A program made the translations under genes and the position numbers. A model generated the notes under the pieces. The model was given only the letters and a program-made list of their open reading frames with translations, was not told the origin of the DNA and did not search any database. From positions 112,350,300-112,414,299 of the forward strand of contig NW_025335268.1 in the NCBI RefSeq assembly GCF_004798865.1: a stretch of DNA of 64,000 nt. Direction: 5' to 3'. Source of the DNA: Varanus komodoensis (Eukaryota; Chordata; Lepidosauria; Squamata; Varanidae). This document shows positions 44,101 through 55,896 of the stretch, piece after piece. Each line of letters starts with the position of its first letter. Position 1 is the first letter of the stretch.

Positions 44101-45828
44101 ATTCACAGCTGCCAAAAAAACACATTTGCAGGTTCAAACATTTGCTTGATTTATAGTTGTAGTTGAGGCTGTAAAATAGTGCTTAGAAATACTTAGATCA
44201 ATGATCAGTAGATGAATTCTACTGAGAATAACTTTTTGCTATCTCTAGCTGTTCAATGTTGTTTTCATACTTTTTTTTTCAATGAGCTTAAAGGTTGTGT
44301 GAATTTTATACAGCAGTGTATTTTCATGCCATTAATCAATATTCATATTTAATCATTGTTATGTTTTGTAGTATATTTTAATGATATGTTTGTGAGCAAC
44401 CTGTATATGATATGCCCATCATTCTGAGGGGGATTATTGGATAAAGATGGTTGCTGTTTCTGCCCCCAAAGCACTCCTGGAATGATTCTGTATTAACAGA
44501 ACATGCTTCCAAAGGACATTATAGGGAGGGGAAAATAAATCTGTTTTTATGAACAGATCACGGAACAGAGCCTTGTTTAAAAAGAAAAAGGAGAGATTGT
44601 TCCAATGTGGCTTTTAGGGAAAGAAAGTTGAAGAAAGGTGGAATGTGCAGGAGGAGAAAAAGGAAGAAAAATGCATAAGGCTTTCAATGCCTTTCTGGTA
44701 AGAATTACAAGGCATAATGTGCATACTCTGTGGTAATAATCTCCTAACAGGTAAAACAATAATATCATGGAAATCACCAGTTAATTACTACTATCAAGAT
44801 GTATTCAGAACAATATTTATGCAGGCATCTGTACAGAATATAGTTGCAGTAAGGTGGCCAAAGTGTACCTTGCCTTTATCTGCTGCACAGGAGGTGAGAA
44901 TTCAACAGATGTATGTTTCCATGGAAACATGACAGTGGTTAGAAAAACTACACCAGTTGAATTTCCACCTACAATTCAAGGGACAGCAAACGTGACATAT
45001 CTATCTTCTTCTTGAAATGGAGCAGCTGAAATGAATTTGGTAAATTTTATTACCAAAATGGATTACAATGTCTGTTAGGGAATGCCAATGACTCACCAAG
45101 GACTGAAAGAAATTAGTGTAGCCTTTATTCTGTTGAATGCACATGCTGTGCATTCCTGACCATACTCCTCTATAACAATCTCTCATTAGTTGATAAAGTG
45201 CAGTTGTTAGAGACACTTTCTGCACCTTTAGCTCCTTTGTCTTCAATCACTACCATGCGTGACATTTCAAAAAGTCAAGTGGGGAGGATTAGACTCAGCT
45301 GGGGAAGAAAAATAGCTCTGCAAAGATAACAAGCACCCATCAGAATGGGAAGCACAGTTACAAAGGCCGAAGTCATGCCACCCCCACTGGTTAGCATCAA
45401 GGAAGAAGATAAGCTAACAGCAAAGTCTCCCAGTGGGCGACAATGGGGTCTCAGGTTTTTTTTAATGCTTATAGATTCTTTTAATGTTGGAATGGAAATA
45501 TTTCTTTATATTCATTTGTTAAAAGTCTGCATTGAATGCCACTGAGCTGACATCATTTTTGACTTGGTTAACAGTCAGGCTGCTACATTTTTTAATCACT
45601 GCCTTTCTGAACAGTGTTCAGTGGTAGCCCATGAGATCTCAGTAGCCTAAATGCACTGATAACTCAAAATGTATAAACATGACTAGATTGTCTTTTACAA
45701 AAAAGACAAAAGTGGTGAATCAGGTAGAACTAATAATAGCTCTGAGGACAGATACCTTAGGAGCATATAATGAGTTTTTTTTTTAAATAAGCAGAATGAC
45801 AAGCACTTGGATATATACAAGGCCTAGG
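44101..45828. other. Unassigned DNA
   Basis: A weak L2-like tail may lie at 44390-44460 (GTGAGCAACCTG..GGATTATTGGATAAAGATG). Nothing else is recognised. Confidence 0.3.
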
Positions 45829-45846
45829 CAAAAAAAAAAAAAAAAT
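45829..45846. repeat. Poly-A run
   Basis: About 17 consecutive A residues; no retroposon body is recognised upstream. Confidence 0.8.
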
Positions 45847-48179
45847 GTCTGAACAGAAATGGAGATGAGAACTGTCTTTAGAAAGCAATGGATAAATCTA
45901 AGATCTTAATTAGCACACATGAGATACAAGTTCATTCTTTTACCACTTGCAACCCATTAAAGGGCTGGAAAAAACAGTATAATTCAATTTTTAATGTGAA
46001 ATATATAAAAACTCTGTTAATGCAAATTCCAAGGTAAGTGTCATTTCTTCACATTAGAGGTTGGATAGTTTCTACCTGAGCATTCAATTGCACCAAGCTA
46101 CTAGGAAGACCATGGACTTATTTTTGAGAATATACTATCATTGTGGTTTCTACTATTCTACATTCTACTGGCCTCTTTTTCCTGTCTCCCTCCTGGGCTG
46201 GGAAAGTCCTCCCTTAAGGGAAACATTTCTCTAGTAGGATTGGAAAGTCTCTTCTGGGGCATCTGTGGGTTTCCCATCCATAGCATATCTCAGGGAAGTT
46301 GTAATGCTGTCAGGTTAAGCTGTTCAGAATGCCTGTGTCTTTCCTCTGCATCTTTGCCCATCCAAAGCACTGCTATCTGCAGAGCTGTGGGTGTTTGTGT
46401 CACCAGGCAAGTCAATCTTAAGTCATCAGAGTATCTTAGTAATGCTGGGTTACTTTGCTGCTAATCTTTTGTTGTTGAATTACTTTCTAATTTAAGTTAT
46501 TCATGTTATGTTTTAATTTCTGTTAGCCAGGTTTGGGTTGAGGGTTAAGGTTGATACTTCATAGGCGAAAAAGGTGAGATATAAATCTTTGCGATACGAT
46601 ATTAGCAGCAGAACAGTGATGCTCATTCTGAGTAATACAGGACTGGGCATGTGTAGCTTGCAACAAACCTAATGTTTGTAGACCCTTGCCCCAGACTGGG
46701 GCTTGGATGAATCTGGGATTTTACTTTACAATGACCTCTGCATAATTGCCTATTTTTTTATCTTTAGATGACTGTTTGGCTGAGTGAATAATGCATGACA
46801 GCCTCCTGTGTAGTTCACTGTTAAATCCTTACAGCTCGTTGAAAGGCTGTGCTGATAAACACTACTTTTATAGAAAGCCCTGCAGTATAGTCCAATGTTA
46901 TATTTCATGCCAGAGATGGGAATACTTAAATGGTTCCCTCAAACATCTTTGCAGGACAAGCCAAACACTCACAAAGTTAGAGCAGGGGTTCCTATCTTTC
47001 ATACTCAGTTCTAATTTTTAAGGTACCTCCACCACAAGCCTAGATTCTTCATGCATGCTGGGAATATACTGCAGCATTTTGTTGTGGGACTCTGATACTG
47101 TGATAACACCTGGCAAGTGCAAACTGAAATAGGTCCCAAATACAGCCCTGAAAGACAAGTATCAGGGTGCAATTCAAGATTTGCAGAATTATACTTAGTG
47201 GGCAGTCTTGCTTCTGAATATAATGCTGTATCCAGGTATGTGCAAATTATAGAATGCTATTGCAGATAGTGTGCCATTTCTATGTAACTGTAATATCCAC
47301 CATACCAGCTCAGCAATTTCTGTTACCAATTTCCACCTGCCATCTTCCATAAGGCCTTGTAATGCTACTACCACCCTATGCCATTTGTCAGGGACACTGA
47401 ATCCTTTCAACCTGAGGATGCATTCACCTTGTACATGCTCTCTGTTGGTACATTGCATACATGGGCAGGATCCCCAGGAGGCCTCAGCTGGAACTCCAGG
47501 TGCCAGGATGCCCAAGGGTCAACAGCCCTCCATATTTAGACGAATATCTTTGTTCTTCCTATTTAACATCAAATTATGACTTTCTCAGTTGCACTAACAG
47601 AACCAAGTGGCCATTTTTTAAATTAGTGATTCATAAACTTTCCATATTTTCCAGCAGGAACATTTTATTTTAAATCTCTCCTTTGCCTAAAGACACACTG
47701 AATGACAAAGAGCTTCTAGAATTGGGCACGTACATTAATACACTTTTGTGTTTCTACAAAAAATTCAACTGCTTCAGCTGAGAGTCATAGTAGCAACTAT
47801 TACTGGTCTCCTAGCAACAGCACAGGCACACCTGTCTCATCACTGACCTGCTACTAATGCTGTACATTACTTAGTGAGAAACCCACATTAATTATCAAGA
47901 GAGAAGCAAATATAAAGAAATACATTGCCACAGTCCCAGTAAATGTTAAAATATTTTGAAAGGCATCTGCATTTTATAAATTCAAATCAGCAACAACAAT
48001 AAAAGAAATAAATTGAAGAGAAATCCTACTGGCATTTAATCATTCTCCTAATTTTAAAATGATACAATATCTTCTGAGAAGACCAAAGTGAAAAATCTAA
48101 GTGTCCAAATGTTGCTCAGAGTTTCACATGTATAACTAGTACCTAATATGGGACATGTATTGTCTGGTCCTCATAGAGT
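45847..48179. other. Unassigned DNA
   Basis: A short SINE/L2-like tail may lie near 46560-46595 (AGGCGAAAAAGGTGAGATATAAATC). Open frames up to 107 codons carry no motif. Confidence 0.3.
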
Positions 48180-48368
48180 CCACTGTGCGTTATCTGGTTG
48201 TAATCCTTGCAGCAACAACCATGTAAGGCAAATCAGCATTTTTATCTCCCAACTGCAGGATTGACACTGTAAATGCGTGTGGCACCTGTTAGTTCATAGC
48301 AGAGGAGAGGTTCAAACCAGATGCCTCATGATTCACAGGCCCATGCCATAGCCACCATGCTACCTTAA
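48180..48368 (-). mobile_element. MIR-like core-SINE
   Basis: On the minus strand the element reads GGTAGCATGGTGGCTATGGC ATGGGCC (tRNA-like head), TTTGAACCTCTCCTCTGC, then GGGAGATAAAAATGCTGATT, CATGGTTGTTGCTGCAAGGATTAC and AGATAACGCACAG. This follows the MIR/core-SINE order (tagcatagtggttaagagc..ttcgaaycc..tctgc..aaaatgggrataataatg..gggttgttgtgaggattaaatgagataatgcac). Being recognisable only in order, it is an ancient insertion. Confidence 0.75.
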
Positions 48369-48459
48369 CTCATGTTCCAATGTGTCTCAGTGATCATTAG
48401 TTTCTGATGAAGGGTAGGGACCAGGAAACACTGAGTTTGCACTGGAATGTGTCCTTAAC

Positions 48460-48745
48460 TGATTTGGCACGTTGTAGCTAATATGCAAACTGAAACTGTA
48501 CATTCCCAAATTGTCTCCAATAAATAAACATTTTTTTCTAAATAAACTGATGTGGTAATACAATATGTTATATCAAGAAAGTTGCAAAATGTGTATGATA
48601 GGCAAAATTGTGTGCAAAACTGAATTAATTATAGAAATATGTAGGGAAAAGTATGTAAATTTTCATGCAAACATTAAAAAAACAAAATTTTGGGATGAAC
48701 TGAACTTTTTAAAATGAGACAAACAAAAAGATTTGTCCATCACTA
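48460..48745. mobile_element. Probable hAT derivative, right end only clear
   Basis: Ends TTTTGGGATGAACTGAACTT..GATTTGTCCATCACTA; the inverse, TAGTGATGGACAAATC, is a hAT-like terminus. A matching left end is not found with confidence, so the copy may be truncated on the left. Confidence 0.45.
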
Positions 48746-48767
48746 ATGATAATACAATAATTATAAA

Positions 48768-49159
48768 TAGTGATGTGGAGATCTGTCTGGAATTTGGTTG
48801 TCTTGTACTCACTGAACTCTTTTCCTGCACTCAGTCCTGCTCTAGGAAAACAGTCAAACTCAGAAAACATTCAGGAGCACTAGCAAATTATCTCACCAAG
48901 TAATCACATGCCAAGCACCACATGCATAACCTAGAAGCAGCACTAGCTGCACATGTGTGGTCTCAACCAAAGCCCTGTATATTATGTAATCAAATACCTG
49001 AAAACCATGTGTGTAAAGGAGGAACACTGCTTGTGCATTTGGTGTGCAGGCAGTGTGTGTGTAAGCCAGCCTTGCTATATTGTCGCAGGAGTCTGAAGAG
49101 CTGAGCTAGGAAAATATAATTGATTCCTACTTCCAAAGCAGATTCTTCACACATCACTA
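48768..49159. mobile_element. Non-autonomous hAT transposon (MITE), 392 bp
   Basis: Left end TAGTGATGTGGAGATCTG (48768) pairs with the inverse of the right end (CAGATTCTTCACACATCACTA, to 49159): the first 10 bases match perfectly and the next 15 with few changes. The flanks ATTATAAA (48760-48767) and ATTACAAT (49160-49167) match 6 of 8, as expected for an aged 8-bp duplication. No transposase. It lies only 22 bp from the previous derivative. Confidence 0.75.
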
Positions 49160-49167
49160 ATTACAAT

Positions 49168-49759
49168 AAGAAAAATGCATTTTGCAAGCTGTCAGGTTCC
49201 AGGATTATTATGGGCAATCAGTATCAGGCGTTTTGATCAGCAGTATAAAGCCTGACTCACTGGCATTTCAAACCTCCCTCCTTGTGGCATTATATCTCAG
49301 GTTTCTTCAGACCAGTTATATCATGTTGCATTTTTTCGAAGGTACATATTTCAATATGTGCTAAATTTGTGATACTGTTCTGGGCAGTGGGGTGGGGAGT
49401 AGTGGGTTCAAATGGTGCTGCAAGAAGAAACATTCTATTGAGACTCAGCAAAGCAGCAGCAACTCTGAGAAGTTGAGCTGGATCAGACTTTGGCTTCCTT
49501 TCCACATCCTTCCGCTCCCATGGCTTCTCCCTCCTTCACCCCACCCCTCTCTGTGACTTTTGCAGTGATTTGGAATCAAAGCTGGTTCCCCCCTTTCCTC
49601 CAAAAAACAGCTACATGTCTACTCAGAAGTAAATCTCATTATTTTCACTGCCACATATTCAAAAGTAAACCACATTTTAATTAGACCTTTCTCTCGGGGA
49701 AGTCACAATGTGAAAAGGACTACACTTACTTTCAGTGATTGTTTTTGGGAGTAGGGATT
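49168..49759. other. Unassigned DNA
   Basis: Nothing recognised. Confidence 0.3.
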
Positions 49760-51348
49760 GTGGATACTGCTCTGATAGAATTGTGTGGTTTCAGGGATGG
49801 TGTCAGGAATGCTGAAGCAGAAATGAATTGAGGCTCCTGAGGAATATTAAAAACATCAAGAAATCCTTTTTCAGATATGTCCAAAGCAAAAGGCAGAAAA
49901 AAATAGGGGTTCAACTTCTCAAGTGGATGGCAAAATGATAACAGGTGACAATGAAAAAGAACTGCACAATTTCTACTTTGGCTCCATTTTCTCCCAAAAG
50001 ATCTTTAACCTTCCTGACAAAGGGGAAATATATGCTGAAGGGGCAGGATGCCAGCTCATCATCGATAGGCAAATGGACAAAGATCATCTTATTGGAATGA
50101 ATGAGTTCAACTCTCCAGGTCCTGATGAAATCCATCCCAGACTCATAAGGAGCTGGTGGAAGAACTTTCTATTATCTTTGAGAAATCATGGAGCACAGGG
50201 GAAGTGCCAGATGATTGGGGAAGGGCTAATGCTGCCCCTCTCTTCAAGAAAGGAAAAACAGAAGAATCTAGGAAATGCAGACCAGTCAGTCTGACATCAA
50301 TCCCTGGGAAAATTATAAATCAGTCCATCTGCAAACAGCTTGAAAAGAATGCAATGATTACTAGAAGCCAACATGGATTGCTCAAGAACAAATCCTGCCA
50401 GACTTAACTGATTTCATGTTTTGATTGGGCAATCCTTGATGGACTGAGGGAATGCTGTGGGCATAATCTATCTTGACTTGAGCAAGGCTTTCAAGAAAGT
50501 AACAAGCGGTATACAGTGAGGTTCAATCACAGCGCTTCAGTATTTTTATTAACATGCAGGGAATGATTCTTAAATGTTCAGATGATACAAAACTGGGTGG
50601 GATAGCTAAGACCCTGGAAGACAGAAAGAATATTCAAGGTGATCTTGAATGCTGGGCTGAAAACAACAGAATGAGAATCAGAGACAAATGCCATGTTCTG
50701 CACCTAGGGAAAAGAAACCAAATGCAATGTTACAACATGTGGAATACTTCACTCAACAAAACTGCAAATGAAAAGGGTCTTGGAATTGTTGTAGATCTCA
50801 AGCTGAGTCACCACAGTGCTGTAGCTGCAAAAAGGCCAATGCTCTTTGAGGCTGTATTAATAGAAGTATCACTTCCAAATCTCATGAAGTACTAGTTCCT
50901 CTTTAGTCAGTACTGGTTAGACCTCATTTGGAGCACTGTGTCCAGTTCAGGGCACCATAGTTTCTGAAAGATTCAGACAAGCTGGAAAGGATTCAGAAAA
51001 GGGCAATAAGCATTATCAAAGGACTGAAAAGAAACCCTATGATTGAGCTTACTGGGCATATTTAACTGTAGGAAGAGTAAACTGAGGTTATATGGTATCA
51101 CTCTACATGTGTTAAAAGGCTGTCACAGATGGGAAGACCAGGATCTCTTCTAAATCATCCCAGAGAGCAGGACATTGAATGGGCTCAAGTTACAGCAAAC
51201 TAGATTCTGGCTAGATATCAAGAAAAAATTCCTGACTGTTAGAGCAATATGATAATGAAACCAATTACCATGGAAGGTTGTGGTCTCTTCCACACTGGAG
51301 ACAGTTAAGATGCAACAGGACAGCCATCTACCATTCTATGACTCTATG
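49760..51348 (+). mobile_element. CR1-A LINE, linker and RT to 3' tail
   Basis: Linker words (FRYVQSKRK-like near 49865-49900; MDGKMITGDNEKELHNFYFG from 49923) lead to SPGPDEIHPRLI, ELSIIFEKSWSTGEVPDDWG (50158-50217), RPVSLTSIPGKI, QHGLLKNKSCQT, then SDDTKLGG near 50580 (YADD has become CSDD) and LHLGKRN near 50700. The segment with the YLDFSKAFD and PQGSVLGP motifs is mostly lost around 50460-50540. The tail is CATCTACCATTCTATGACTCTATGAA at 51327-51350. Inactive through several frame breaks. Confidence 0.92.
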
Positions 51349-51703
51349 AAACTTGGTCCAGAGCTGGTGCTAAAAATGACACACATTGGTGAATTTCCTC
51401 ACATATATGATTTAACTCACTTTTCAATATACCTCTTCCTCCCAAAAAGTAACATATTTTACTTTTTGGGAGAAAGTAACATATTTTAAAATAAAATCCA
51501 ATAAAAAATCAGTAAAAATGTTTTTCTTTTCTTTTAAACAAAAAGGTAGAAAAATTTAAACAGGCAGAAGGGCAAGTAACTGGGTGAAGATTTTATTTTG
51601 CCAGGTACCTTAACATAATTTATACATGTGTACTTTAATGTCAATTTTAAAATCATTATATAGATATTTAACACACAACTGCCATTAGTAGTACTTTTTT
51701 TTA
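51349..51703. other. Unassigned AT-rich DNA
   Basis: Contains a short inverted repeat AAAAAGTAACATATTTT..AGAAAGTAACATATTTT pattern near 51445-51490, where the words AGTAACATATTTTA occur twice in direct orientation. Nothing else. Confidence 0.4.
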
Positions 51704-51730
51704 ATTGTGTGTGTGTGTGTGTGTGTGTAG
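51704..51730. repeat. Microsatellite (GT)n
   Basis: About 13 uninterrupted GT units. Confidence 0.95.
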
Positions 51731-52382
51731 AGAGTGAGTGCTGGGTTGTTAGGGTTGTTTAATATTCTGAATTTGATTGTACTATTATTCAATTTATGCA
51801 ACAAATTATTTTTTTTCTTTTAAAAAGCTGACAAACATTTAATTTTGCAAAAACATTAACAGTGTCCTCAAATTGGCCACTGATCCGCTGCAGCAAGAAA
51901 CTGATTCTAAAGGGCTGGAAGCCACTAATGGAATTATTTCAAAGAGTCATCTACTCATTGTTCTAGTATGAATTAAAAGCTACCACAATGGGAGCAGCAA
52001 TGACTAAAGGAACACTATAGCAGGCACAAGAAAGAAATGGGAGCCATACTAATACAGACCACATCATAATCAAACTAAATGTTCTGCTAATCACACATTG
52101 AAGACCTATATTTACTTTTTTAAAATTAGAATATAATTTCTAATATAATTTCTAGCCACCGGTTTAGAGCCATGGCCAGAAAATTAAGGCCTCTGACACC
52201 ACCCTGCCCCTCCCCCCACAGATGCCCCACTCACCTGATCAGTTGTCATTGTTGTGGGGGGCAAAAGTGCAGGTCTTGGGGTACACAGGACTGTGGAAGG
52301 GGGAGGTGCTGGGTGGAGATCTCATGGCTGTTGTCATCCTTGTGGGGCACAGTGTGGCACCAGCAGCTGGTGAGTCCCCCAG
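51731..52382. other. Unassigned DNA, GC-rich at 52190-52380
   Basis: Nothing matched. The GC-rich segment just before the CR1-B copy does not correspond to the CR1-B RT sequence that would normally lie there, so it is host or another element. Confidence 0.4.
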
Positions 52383-53115
52383 GGTCTTGCACTTGGGGCA
52401 TAGGAATGGGTGTCATAAGTACAGGCTAGGAGGCAAGTGGCTGGAGAGCAGCACTTCTGAAAGAGATCTTGGGATACTAGTTGACTGCAGGCTAAACATG
52501 AACCAGCTGTGTGACATGGTGGTCAAGAGGCCGAATGTCAGAAGTGTGGCTTCTAGATCAAGAGTGGTATTACTACCACTCTATACGACCCTGATGTGTC
52601 CACAACAGGAGTATTGTGTTCAGTTCTGAGCCCCTCCTCCATTACAAGAGGGATATAACAAGGTTGGAATCAGTGCAGGGAAGGGCAACAAGCATGGTGG
52701 CTGTCTTGGAGGGTAAGCCAGATGAGAAGAGACCGAGAGAGCTGGGTCTTTTCAGCGTTGAGAGGAGGAGACTCAGAGAAGACCAGTTAGTGGCATACAG
52801 GTAAGGGAGGGGGTGCCACGCAGAGGTAGGTCATGACCCTTTTTCCCCTGCAGTGGAGGGCAGGACACATTCCAATGGAGTAAACTCAGGAAACCAAGAT
52901 TCCATTTAGATGACAGGAAGTATTTCCTGATGGTTAGGGCTCCGAGGGTATGGATTGGACTTCCATGAGAGGTGGTTGGGGGTGTTTAAGGATAGGCTGG
53001 ACATGCACGTGGTAGGCATGTTATGAGTGGAGCTGGCTGGAGCCTGGGATCAGAGTAGATGACCCCGGTGGCCCCTTCTGACTCACTCTGTTTTTATGTT
53101 TCTATGTTTTATGTG
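52383..53115 (+). mobile_element. CR1-B LINE, 5'-truncated
   Basis: Starts at GGTCTTGCACTTGGGGCATA, the same nucleotide at which the copy at 14174 starts, and runs to CTGACTCACTCTGTTTTTATGTTTCTATGTTTTATG. It carries the CR1-B RT thumb and C-terminal words (ITRLESVQGRATSMVA, RELGLFSVERRRL). Open frames of 135 and 62 codons are broken. Confidence 0.92.
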
Positions 53116-53127
53116 TCTAATATCTGG

Positions 53128-53545
53128 ATCCAAAAGACAGCACATGGTCAAGCATTCAACAGTTTATTAATAGCAAACAGGTATTCCTAAATACAACAGT
53201 GCTGAGGGGCAAGCAATTTGGGGCAGACTACAAGGAAAAAGCACATGCGGAGTGTTTTATGGAGTTGGTGTCACATACGCATACCAGAGAATGGAATGAG
53301 ACTTTGAATGGATGATATACAAGAACAATATAGAAGCACAAAAGAGCAATACAGAAAACGTTGAGAGATCATTGGGAAACATTATGATGCATCAGGTGTT
53401 TGAGTGACAGATAAAAAAAAATCCTGCGTTACAAAATTTAACAGGTTCTGGTGTTTGCTTTTACAGTCTGAGGTAGGGAATTCCATTAAGACAAAAAGAG
53501 TAAACTGGAGAAGCAGCTGGAAGCTATCCACTAAGCTCAGGCAAG
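53128..53545 (-). repeat. Unclassified dispersed repeat, copy C
   Basis: Reverse complement aligns with copy B (about 14965-15390) and copy A (4505-4725). In minus-strand order: CCTACCTCAGACTGTAAAAG, CTGTCACTCAAACACCTGAT, CATCCATTCAAAGTCTCATT, GTATGTGACACCAACTCCAT, CAGCACTGTTGTATTTAGGA, AATAAACTGTTGAATGCTTG and GTCTTTTGGATCCAGATA. It lies directly beyond the CR1-B tail that ends near 53115. Confidence 0.7.
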
Positions 53546-55144
53546 ATTAACCTTGCAACAGTATCCATTTACTGGAGTCAAGAGGCATGCGCCACATTCC
53601 AGGCAGTTAGCAAGTTGATACATTTTGTGGATTTGAACTAGTTATATTGTTACTTCCCCTACTGACTGTGCAGTGCCTTTGAGGAAGCAATTAACCAGCT
53701 GGTGAGACATTTGCATATCCTGAGGCTTTATCTTTGTTTCCATAGATGGAGTCTGAATGGAAATAGCCTGGGCATTTGGAGGTGCAGGGAGAGAGGCAAT
53801 GATTTCTTTAATTCAAGATATAAAACTATAACTTTTATTAGGACAACTTCAAAGAAGTCAGCCAAAATAAAGACTAGTGCAGAATTGCATAAAATCCCCA
53901 CATCAAGAGACTCTTTTGGAAGGAAACAAAAAAAATTCCATAAAAACAGCAATTAATTCATTCTTTCCTCCAGCACTGGTACTCAAGACAGAGAAGTTTC
54001 CTGTATTGTACTGATTGCGATGGACATACCAGAAGGTTGGCATTCCACTTCCTGACCCAATCAAAATGCACAATGGCAGGTAGGGTGTCATGTGGATTCC
54101 TGTAATGCATTGATGGGGACCTGTTGGCTTTCTTCGCATATGCCCAATTAAGGAATACTGTCTAGGCCTTTAAGACCAAATAAGCAATGTAGCCATTCTT
54201 CAAGGCTTGCCTTTTTTGTGAAAAGGAAGAGCACTGCAAGGGAAGGGCAGAATTTAGCAGTGGGTGGAAATAGGTGCAGCAGGAAAGGATGGCTACTTAA
54301 ATTTAGGAGACAAAGGAGAAAAGGTGTATGCCAGGATAGCGCTCTGTGAATATTCCATATATGGAAGCCATTTAATTGCCTGTTGACATTTTTCTTTTTT
54401 CAGTCAACTCCTATTTTATTTCTGAACAACTTTTATTTGAAGTTTGGGCAATTTAAGAGAAACATAAATATATTTTGCTGTGTGAAGATGTTCAGTTGTG
54501 GGATCAGTGGACTTGAGTGCATTGTCTTGTAATTTGCAATTGACAGGTTTTGTACCTTTAGAACTTCTCTGCCAAATCAAGAGATTGTTCCCTAAAGATA
54601 GTCAGCTGGGTAAATGTCAGGAGCTCAAAAAGTAAATTATAGTGCAAACAGCTTTGATATTTCTATGAGATGAAAGTAAAGCATACTTATTTCTAAAATA
54701 CAGGATTTTATTTAAAACAAGTGGAAATATACCCTTCTCTTGTGACCTTTATGAGATTCCAAACAGTGACGAATTTGGTCATTACACATAACCTTTTCCC
54801 AGCAAGTGCTTTACCAAGAGGGACCTTCCTTAGTGTAATATGTGAATTCACTTCTTTCCAGCTAAATAATAAGCACATTCACACATGCTCACAAATAATA
54901 ATTTAAGACATTGCCCTATGCACTCCTTACCAACACAGCTGGCTGGTGAATGCTGGAAACTGTAGGGCTTTTTCTGCCTAAACGTGGGTAAGATTGTTCT
55001 ATAACACCATAAAGTAAAAGAGGAGGAGATGATGATAGGGATGATGAAAAAAGAAAGCTTTCAGGGAAAGGCACAGCTTAGTTCAGCTGTGGGTACCACT
55101 AGTGTCTGGTCCTTCTGCTCCCTGGAACTATAACTGATCCATAG
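53546..55144. other. Unassigned DNA
   Basis: No family match; may include more of the dispersed repeat at its left edge. Confidence 0.3.
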
Positions 55145-55276
55145 TTATAGCATTAGAGTCATAGAATAGTAGAGTTGGAAGATCCAGAAGGCCATCAGGT
55201 TCAACCCCCTGCTGTTGCAGGACACTAAGTCACACCATTCCACTCAGACATTTTTTGAATGTCTCTAGTGAGGGAA
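55145..55276 (-). mobile_element. CR1-A LINE, 3' tail (left part of a copy split by BovB)
   Basis: TAGAGTCATAGAATAGTAGAGTTGG..GGTTCAACCCCCTGC is the reverse of the CR1 terminus, followed by reverse 3'UTR words (GAATGTCTCTAGTGAGGGA). The copy resumes at 55897 after the BovB insert. Confidence 0.9.
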
Positions 55277-55896
55277 CCTCTTCATGGATCACTGCCTTGC
55301 CGTGGTGAAGGGGCTTGTGTAGCGCAATGAAACTATGAGCTATGCCATGCAGGGGCACCCAAGATGGTCAGGTCATAGCAGAGAGCTCTGACAAAAGCTG
55401 ATTCACTGAAGGAAATGGCAATCCGCTCCAGTATCCTTGCCATGAAAACACCATGGACAGTACCAACAGGCAAAGAGATATGATGCCAGAAGATGAGCCC
55501 CTCAGGTCTGAACTGAAAGTTGGACCATAAGGAAGACTGAGCACCGAAGAATTGAATTGTAGTGATGGAGAAGACTCCTGTGAGTCCCTTGGACTGCAAG
55601 ATGATCAAACCAGTCAATCTTATAGGGGATCAACCCTGACTGCTCTTTAGAAGGCCAGATACTGAAGATGAAGCTCAAATACTTTGGCCACCTAATGAGA
55701 AGGAAGGACTCACTGGAGAAGAGCCTAATGCTGGGAACAATAGATGGCAAAAGAAGAAGGGGATGGCAGTGAATGATGTGGCTGAAGCAGTCGGTGTGAG
55801 CTTAAGGGGATGGTGGAGGACAGGAAGGCCTGGAGGTATGTTGTCCATAGGGTCGTGATGGGTTGGGCACCACTTCACGAATGACATGACATGACA
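55277..55896 (+). mobile_element. BovB (RTE) LINE, 3' end, inserted in CR1-A
   Basis: Starts ACCTCTTCATGGATCACTGCCTTGCCGTGG-type sequence and reads through GAAATGGCAATCCGCTCCAG, ATGAAAACACCATGGACAGT and a CPLDC..SNQS-like block to YFGHLMRRKDSLEKSLMLG (55680-55736). It then continues to GGGTCGTGATGGGTTGGGCA and a terminal ATGACATGACATGACAT. These are the words of squamate/bovine BovB 3' ends. It is bounded by an 11-bp duplication TAGTGAGGGAA (55266-55276 and 55897-55907). 5'-truncated, without RT core. Confidence 0.92.
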
